From contig NC_055987.1 of NCBI RefSeq assembly GCF_018446385.1, positions 34,483,202 to 34,547,201 on the forward strand: a stretch of DNA of 64,000 bases, read 5' to 3'. Shown here piece by piece: positions 58,709 through 64,000 of this stretch (positions are counted from its first letter, which is position 1; every line of letters starts with the position of its first letter). The stretch comes from Zingiber officinale. Taxonomy: Eukaryota > Streptophyta > Magnoliopsida > Zingiberales > Zingiberaceae. A model generated the notes under the pieces. It searched no databases. It was not told where the DNA came from and saw nothing but the letters and a program-made list of their open reading frames with translations. The translations under genes were made by a program, and so were the position numbers.

Positions 58709-61700
58709 TGTAAAATATGACAACAAAATAATAATTAAAAATAGGGTTATTTGACAAATAATCGTATTAGATTTTCAGGAATTTTAAAAAAATTTCTGGG
58801 ATTTAATCGGAATTCGTATGATATATTTTGAGGGGATAAAATTATAGGTTTTGGAAAAGGTCCATTTGGAATATCTAAATATGACAGTTGATTGAGGAAT
58901 AAACTTAGGTTTTAATTTATCTAAACCTAAGTTTATATTATAAAACCCTAAAAAATTGTCGTGCCTAGCATCCTCACCTGCGCGCCTCTCCTCTTCCCCT
59001 GCCGATTCCTCTCTTGCGTCACCGCCATTCGTTTCCTCTCTCGAGTCGCCCCCACTGCACCACCGAATGGCCGACACCGACCCTTGAGCTCCGATCCGAC
59101 CATTGTCTTTTCTCTCCTAGCCGAAGACACTCGGAGATTGCCGGAAATCAAGCAAGGAGCCCTGAATCTCTTCACCGCCGGCCGCCTCCTTTTCTTCTCT
59201 TGCCACCGTCGTTGCTCGTTAGATCCATCATCGCTACCACCCGATCCTTGTCGAGTAGGTGCTGGTACTGCCGGGAAATCCCTAAGCCCCAACCCTTCCC
59301 TCTCCTCCCGTCTCTCTCGGATTAGCAAAATAAAGCTGTTTTGCCAACACAGCCGTGCCCTAACCGATCTAGCAGGTACAATCTCTCTTGTAGGTATGAG
59401 TTTTGGGAATAAGGGATAGGAGTAGGTGTATAAACGATCTCCATTGATGCCCTTGCTTCTTCCTATGGTTTCTTTCGGTTCCTTCCTATTTCCCCCGAAT
59501 GGTTGGAACAAGTTGATAGTGAATTAAGTCTTGATTAAAGATGCTCTTGCTTCTCCTTGTCGTTTCTGGATTTTTCGAACAGATTCTAATAGTTTAAGCT
59601 TCGATTGATGACACTGTTACTTTGTCTGTTCCGTCTAAATTGGTGAAGTGTTAAGCTGTGTTCGGTGGCGTTTTGGTTTTATTAATCGGTTTTGCTTCGC
59701 TGAACAAGCTTGAGATAATAGGATGTGACCAATTTCGTTGTTACTTCTACTCTTTGTTTTGGAATTAGTTGTTGCTGCTTTTGCCTTCTGAATTGATGAG
59801 GAAATTTGTGTGGATTTAACTTGATGTTGTAGCTGAGGTTGCTGTGGATTCTAATTGTGGTTCTTGTCTCCTCGCTGTTGTAGGATTTTGGGACAGATTT
59901 GGTAGTCATTGTGCAATTTCAAGAATTATTCTTGCTACCTTAAGATGTTTTCGGATCTTGGTTAGGTAGGTGAAGTTTGGTTTTGTCTTGAATAGCCGTG
60001 ATCTTGAGAAGTGAATTGGTGTGATTTCATTTGAGTTAGCTGTGGATTTGTGGAGGGGTCTGATGTTTCTATGTCTTCCTGATGCATACGAATTTTTGAA
60101 TGGAAATGAGGGTGGTTTGGAAGAGATTTCGATGTGTTACATAGTGATTTTCTGGATCGTTGTGTGTTGTTGAAGTTCTAGAATGGTGTGGATTTTAAGT
60201 AAGGATTTATTCGTTGGATTTGGGTGAATCGAGGTTTATAGTTGGGTTAGGGGTTTTCCCTAATTAAGTTGGGTTTCGGTTTAACTAGTGTTGTTTATGA
60301 AATTAAGCTAAATTGTACATCACGTGATTTGCAGGACATTGATTGAAGACGGTGGACACGATCTACATCTATAGGCGGGTACTTCTTGCTCGTTTTCTTT
60401 TAGTACTTTGACCTTAGTGCATGGATTATTTTGGATAAGGATTGTTTACCTTGACTCCACTCTTACTTTCCTGCGCTTGATACTTCCATGCAATCTTTGA
60501 GAAATTCGTTTCTATATCCATACAGTCTCTTCTTGTTGTCCATGATTCGTAGCAGATACTAAATATCATATTTGTATACTTTAACTGTTGCTTATTTATG
60601 TACGATATTGAGCATGCTGGCTTCATGTAGCATACCTGTTTCTGCTTATATATATATGATGACTGTTGCATTGTTCGCATCATGTCATTGCATGCATGCC
60701 GCATCCTCGGCCACTCGAGAGAGTGGTAGCTGGAGTTGATGTCGCTTGTCCTGTCGTGCCGCACTCGGCCACTCGTGTGAGTGGTAGCTGGAGTACGAGC
60801 AGCAGGGACCCCCTTCGCTGTGTAGCTAGTTAGCTACTCAGCACCTGTCCATCCGGTCACTCGCGGGAGTGGCGGCCTTTGGGTGGTACAGTTGTCATTG
60901 ATCCGGCCTCTCGACCATACAGGGGTCATGGTGTAGAGAGGTGGGCGGGGTGACCATCCGTGCATACGCTGTTATTATGCTTGTTTTAGCTGCTGGTGTT
61001 TACTTATATTGTTATGACTTACTTATGCTGCTGTGGTATGTTTATGCTGCCGTTGCTACTTGCTGTTGTTCACTTATGCTGATATGCTGTCTTATGTTGA
61101 GATATGCTCACGTTATAGGTGATTAAACCTTGGTTTATTAATTGGAAATGTTTATATACCTTACCCATTACCTCTGTAGTTATGAGCAGTACTGTAGCAT
61201 ATTAGTACCATTTCTGACTTTCTGTATCTAGCCTAGGATATGGTTCCAGGTATGAACCTTTATCATGGTTTTATGTTTGTATCTGCTATTCTCTTATGAG
61301 ACTGTATTTCTTTTGGGTATTCTTATTTGGTTGATTATGTTCATGCACTATCTTCCTATACCCGCTGAGTTTCAATACTCACCACCTTGCAAATTGGTTT
61401 TCTTTCGCCAGGTAGTAGTAGATGATTTATGGATGCTTGGAGAGATGTCGGCTGCCAGTCCTGGGTCCTACGTCACACTCGAGGATAGTTTTCGTTTTGG
61501 TTTTATTGGGGTGGTATATTGATTTTGTGTATTTTATTTTTCAACAAGTCGATGTGAATCTTGGGTCAAGTCTGTGATGACAGGTATTTTTGTTAGTATC
61601 GTTGTTGGTTTTACGTTCGTATCGTTTTTTGTCTTCCGCTGCTGTGTGTTTACGTTCAACCGTGTAGGCTTATTAAACTACGTGGTTTTATCTCATTTTT

Positions 61701-61882
61701 TTGTCCAGCCGGGTAGGCTGAGTATATTAAACTGCGTGTTGTGTTGTTTATATATTGCATATATATTCCAGCCGAGTGTGGCTGAGGTATATTTTATATG
61801 TAGTAATACTTCATATTGTCCGTCATACAGGGGAGGTGCTGCCGAAATTTCTTCGGACAGGGACTCCTTTGGGGGCGTGACA
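58709..61882 (+). repeat. LARD-like element 3' LTR
   Basis: Opens TGTAAAATATGACAAC and ends GGGGGCGTGACA, followed by the duplication CTTGC. It lacks the C-run of the left copy (CTCACCACCTTGC at about 61377-61390 instead). Confidence 0.92.
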
Positions 61883-61887
61883 CTTGC

Positions 61888-63300
61888 CATTGGATCGATA
61901 ACTCTTGGAACCTCCAAAAAAGATTATTAGCTTATAGAGTTTTTAATGAATCACATAATGCTCATAATATCGCACAATTATTATGTTTAATTTTAGAAGA
62001 ATATGGTTTAACTCATAAAATATTTTCAATATCATTAGATAATGCTAGTTCTAATACCGCTTGTATAGATGATCTAAAATTTGTTTGTCAACCTATTATT
62101 GGAGGTTTATTTTTTCATATTCGTTGTGTATGACATGTTTTAAATTTATGTGTTCAAGATGGTTTAAAAATTTTAGAAAGTTATATTAAACAATTAGAAT
62201 TGCAATTTCTTATTTATGGTCTCATCCATCTATAATGAAACAATGGGGTAGGTTTTGTAAAATTAATGGAATGAGACCTAAAAAATTTCCACGTGATGTA
62301 CTAACACGTTGGAATTCAACATACCAATTATTACAAGATTCATTTCAATATAAAGAATTATTATGTTCATTTTTTGCACAAAACACTAATACTAATATAT
62401 ATTTATTTTCACAATAATGGAATATTTGTAGTAGTATTTGTGAAATTTTAAAAGTATTTAATGATGCAACCGAACAACTTTCCAGTGTTTATTATCCCAC
62501 TGCTCAATTAGTTTTAGAAAATTTTTCTAATATTGTATTAGTTTTAAATGAACATATTAATAATGAATCTTTATCTCCTTGCATCTTAGCTATGAAAACT
62601 AAATGGGAAAAATATTTTTATTTAATTCCTGAAATTTATTTAATTTCATTTGCTTTAGATCCTAGATTTAAATTAGAAGTTTTACAAGAAATGTTAACTT
62701 TATATTATGACGTTTTAATTCCAATTAAAGATTCTTCTTCCCCTGATCCAGTTAATATTATATTTAATGTTAGAATTTATTTATATGATATTTATAATCA
62801 ATATTATGCAAAATATGGAACACAAATTAACATTTATGAAATTCAACAAACTACTAGTAGTAATTTAAAACTTACAAAAGCACAACTCTTATTAAAAGAA
62901 CGGACAAAACGTCCACGAGGATCCTCAAGTTCCACACAGGAACTTGAGAATTATTTTACGACTTCTTTTGATTTTAATGAAGCAGATAGCGAAAACTTCG
63001 ATATCTTAAAGTGGTGGTCACAGAAGGCTCAAAGCTTTCCCGTTCTCTCCGTGATCGCAAAATAAATTTTAGCTTGTCCAGTGTCAACTGTTGCTGTGGA
63101 GCAGACGTTCAGTGCCGGCGGCAACATATTAGATGAATGACGATCAACTTTGTCTCCCGACTCATTGGAAGCCCAAGCATTACTGGACGATTGGACCAGA
63201 GCGGAGAAAAGAATCCAAGGAATGCAACTTTCAGATGACGAAGTTGAAGATTTTGATACTGAAGGAACAAATACGACAGGAATAGGAAATGGAAGTGAAT
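61888..63300 (+). pseudogene. hAT transposase, C-terminal part (core and dimerisation domain)
   Basis: The frame resumes in phase with HWIDNSWNLQKRLLAYRVF and ISLDNASSNTACIDDLK, part of the hAT catalytic RNase H-like fold. After a stop (TGA 62131-62133) and a frame change before 62235 come WGRFCKINGMRPKKFPRDVL, RWNSTYQLLQDSF and a FALDPRFKLEVLQEML phrase. The hAT dimerisation region follows (LENYFTTSFDF, DILKWWSQKAQSFPVLSVIA, then TVAVEQTFSAGGNILD). Further stops lie at 62415-62417, 63063-63065 and 63138-63140, and the end of the frame is at 63298-63300. With the N-terminal part this gives about 700 codons, the usual hAT length. The gene is dead even without the inserted element. Confidence 0.88.
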
Positions 63301-63439
63301 GAAAATGTAAAAGGATAAAAATGCAAAAGAACTACGTGGGCTTTGATTCCCCTAAAGGGATACGTAGGCAACTTAAATAAGTGCAAGCCCTTTTTTCAAT
63401 AAATTTTAATTTCTAATTTTTAATTTTTTTTTAACATAT

Positions 63440-63600
63440 TAATCTTGAATCGTGGCGAACCGTGATGAACCGTGAACCGAACCGTGAACCGACGGTTCTG
63501 AACCGTGAACCGTAACTGTCTTGGGCGGTTAAGGTTAAGGGTAGACCTGCCTGGAACCGTCGAACCGGCGATTCCGAACCGTCGAACCGTCGGTTCTGAA
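63440..63600. repeat. hAT right subterminal repeat region
   Basis: GAACCGT and CGGTTC motifs recur about a dozen times in both orientations (GAACCGTGAACCG, GACGGTTCTGAACCG). They match in kind the CCGGTT/AACCGG-rich left end at 52970-53215. They are likely transposase binding sites. Confidence 0.8.
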
Positions 63601-63615
63601 CCGTGGTCAGGTCTA

Positions 63616-64000
63616 CCACCCAGTGGAGGGTCATTATCACGGTGGAGGTCAAAGGTCAGAGTCAAGGCGGTCAACGCCCCTATATCATCAGACGGTCCAC
63701 TCGTCTGACCGGGATAGAGAAGGTCCGACCCAACATCATCATAGCTCGGTCACATACCGAGCTTCTGATGCTCAAAGAAATGTCTAGGGAGCAAACGCCG
63801 AGCATGCTCAAAGAAATGTCTAGGGAGCAAACGCCGAGCAGCCAACCCCGCTCGGATGTACCTCGGAACTAGTCCAGCGGAGCCACAATCGAGTAGATTA
63901 CATTCAAAGCAGAGTTCGGATAGTGGGTAGTTGGTCGAGCGACCATCCTGCTCGACCCGAGAATGATAGTGTCCGGACGACTAATGGTTGGTCGAACGGC
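63616..64000. other. Right flank of the hAT element
   Basis: It begins with the second copy of CCACCCAG, so this DNA lay next to 52948 before the insertion. A 36 bp unit containing GCTCAAAGAAATGTCTAGGG is present twice in tandem (63768-63803 and 63804-63839). Phrases such as GGTCGAGCGACC and GGTCGAACGGC look like LTR sequence of another element, but this is not certain. No gene is seen. Confidence 0.6.

Larger units (their letters stand above)
54127..61882 (+). mobile_element. LARD-like LTR element without coding interior
   Basis: A 7,756 bp element: LTRs of 3155 and 3174 bp (54127-57281 and 58709-61882), a 1.43 kb interior, and an exact CTTGC duplication. The interior holds a primer site and a purine tract but no gag or pol, which fits a large retrotransposon derivative (LARD) that depends on another element's proteins. 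The LTR opening (TGTAAAATA...) and the 3' interior (GGGGACCAAATTTTTATCAG) point to a gypsy parent. The LTRs are nearly alike over long stretches, with one more divergent, GC-rich block (54400-54720 against 58975-59340), so it is probably the youngest insertion here. Confidence 0.92.
52957..63615 (+). mobile_element. hAT DNA transposon, split by an LTR element
   Basis: The inverted ends are TAGACCCGACCCCG (52957-52970) and, as complement, TAGACCTGACCACGG (63601-63615), flanked by the exact 8 bp duplication CCACCCAG. Without the inserted element (7,756 bp plus 5 duplicated bases) it is about 2.9 kb, normal for an autonomous Ac-like hAT. The subterminal regions (52970-53215 and 63440-63600) are dense in AACCG/CGGTT motifs in both orientations, as expected for transposase binding sites. 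The transposase is interrupted and also carries stops, so the element cannot move by itself, though its ends look complete. Confidence 0.93.

Noticed and set aside
58948-59511. 187- and 152-codon frames in the right LTR of the LARD-like element
   Set aside because: They lie in LTR sequence with no known domain. The left LTR has different, shorter frames at the same place.
1-64000. A new multi-gene defence, metabolic or regulatory system
   Set aside because: Apart from the PPR gene, every recognisable coding region belongs to a transposable element. No co-directed cluster of host genes exists in this window.

Overview
The window looks like nuclear DNA of a flowering plant, probably a commelinid monocot and possibly a ginger relative. 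Two things suggest this: the only ordinary gene is very GC-rich and intronless, and the transposable-element families are of a kind I associate with Zingiberales. The species call is inference. I see no prokaryotic, organellar or viral-genome context. About 90% of the sequence is transposable elements, many inserted in one another. The only host gene I can support is one PPR (pentatricopeptide repeat) gene on the minus strand (51350-52795).

Layout, left to right. 1-9268: a broken Ty1-copia element on the plus strand (Copia-1), its left LTR cut by the window edge. 9269-10590: a gag fragment of a SIRE/Maximus-type Copia element (SIRE-A). 10591-19551: a Ty3-gypsy chromovirus on the minus strand (Gypsy-1). 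19552-20135: the end of a SIRE LTR (SIRE-B), then a ~100 bp gypsy LTR remnant. 20250-31961: a minus-strand SIRE element (SIRE-C) whose gag is split by an 8.2 kb gypsy-derived element, Gypsy-2 (21944-30099). 31962-47917: the 3' end of a plus-strand SIRE element (SIRE-D). Its LTR is cut into three pieces by a Copia solo LTR (34518-36478, duplication ACTGA) and by Gypsy-3 (36688-47749, duplication GTAGG). 47918-51349: about 3.4 kb of low-copy-looking intergenic DNA with short duplications. 51350-52795: the PPR gene. 52835-52930: an AAT/ATT microsatellite just upstream of it. 52957-63615: a hAT DNA transposon with an 8 bp duplication (CCACCCAG). Its transposase is split by a long-LTR element with no coding interior (54127-61882, duplication CTTGC). 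63624-64000: flanking DNA, repeat-like.

The nesting gives a relative order of events. SIRE-D came first, then SIRE-C, the solo-LTR Copia and Gypsy-3 into it, and Gypsy-2 into SIRE-C. On the right, the hAT element landed 161 bp upstream of the PPR start codon and later received the long-LTR element, whose two LTRs look the most alike of any pair here. So the sequence that once lay directly upstream of the PPR gene is now about 10.7 kb away.

I found no gene cluster or new multi-gene system. The points most worth a second look are the transposon stack at the PPR promoter, the doubled primer-binding site in the long-LTR element, the hairpin and palindrome arrays in several LTRs, the RNA polymerase III box-B-like motif in the Gypsy-1 LTRs, and the non-coding interior of Gypsy-2. 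Statements about sequence likeness come from reading by eye, not from computed alignments.
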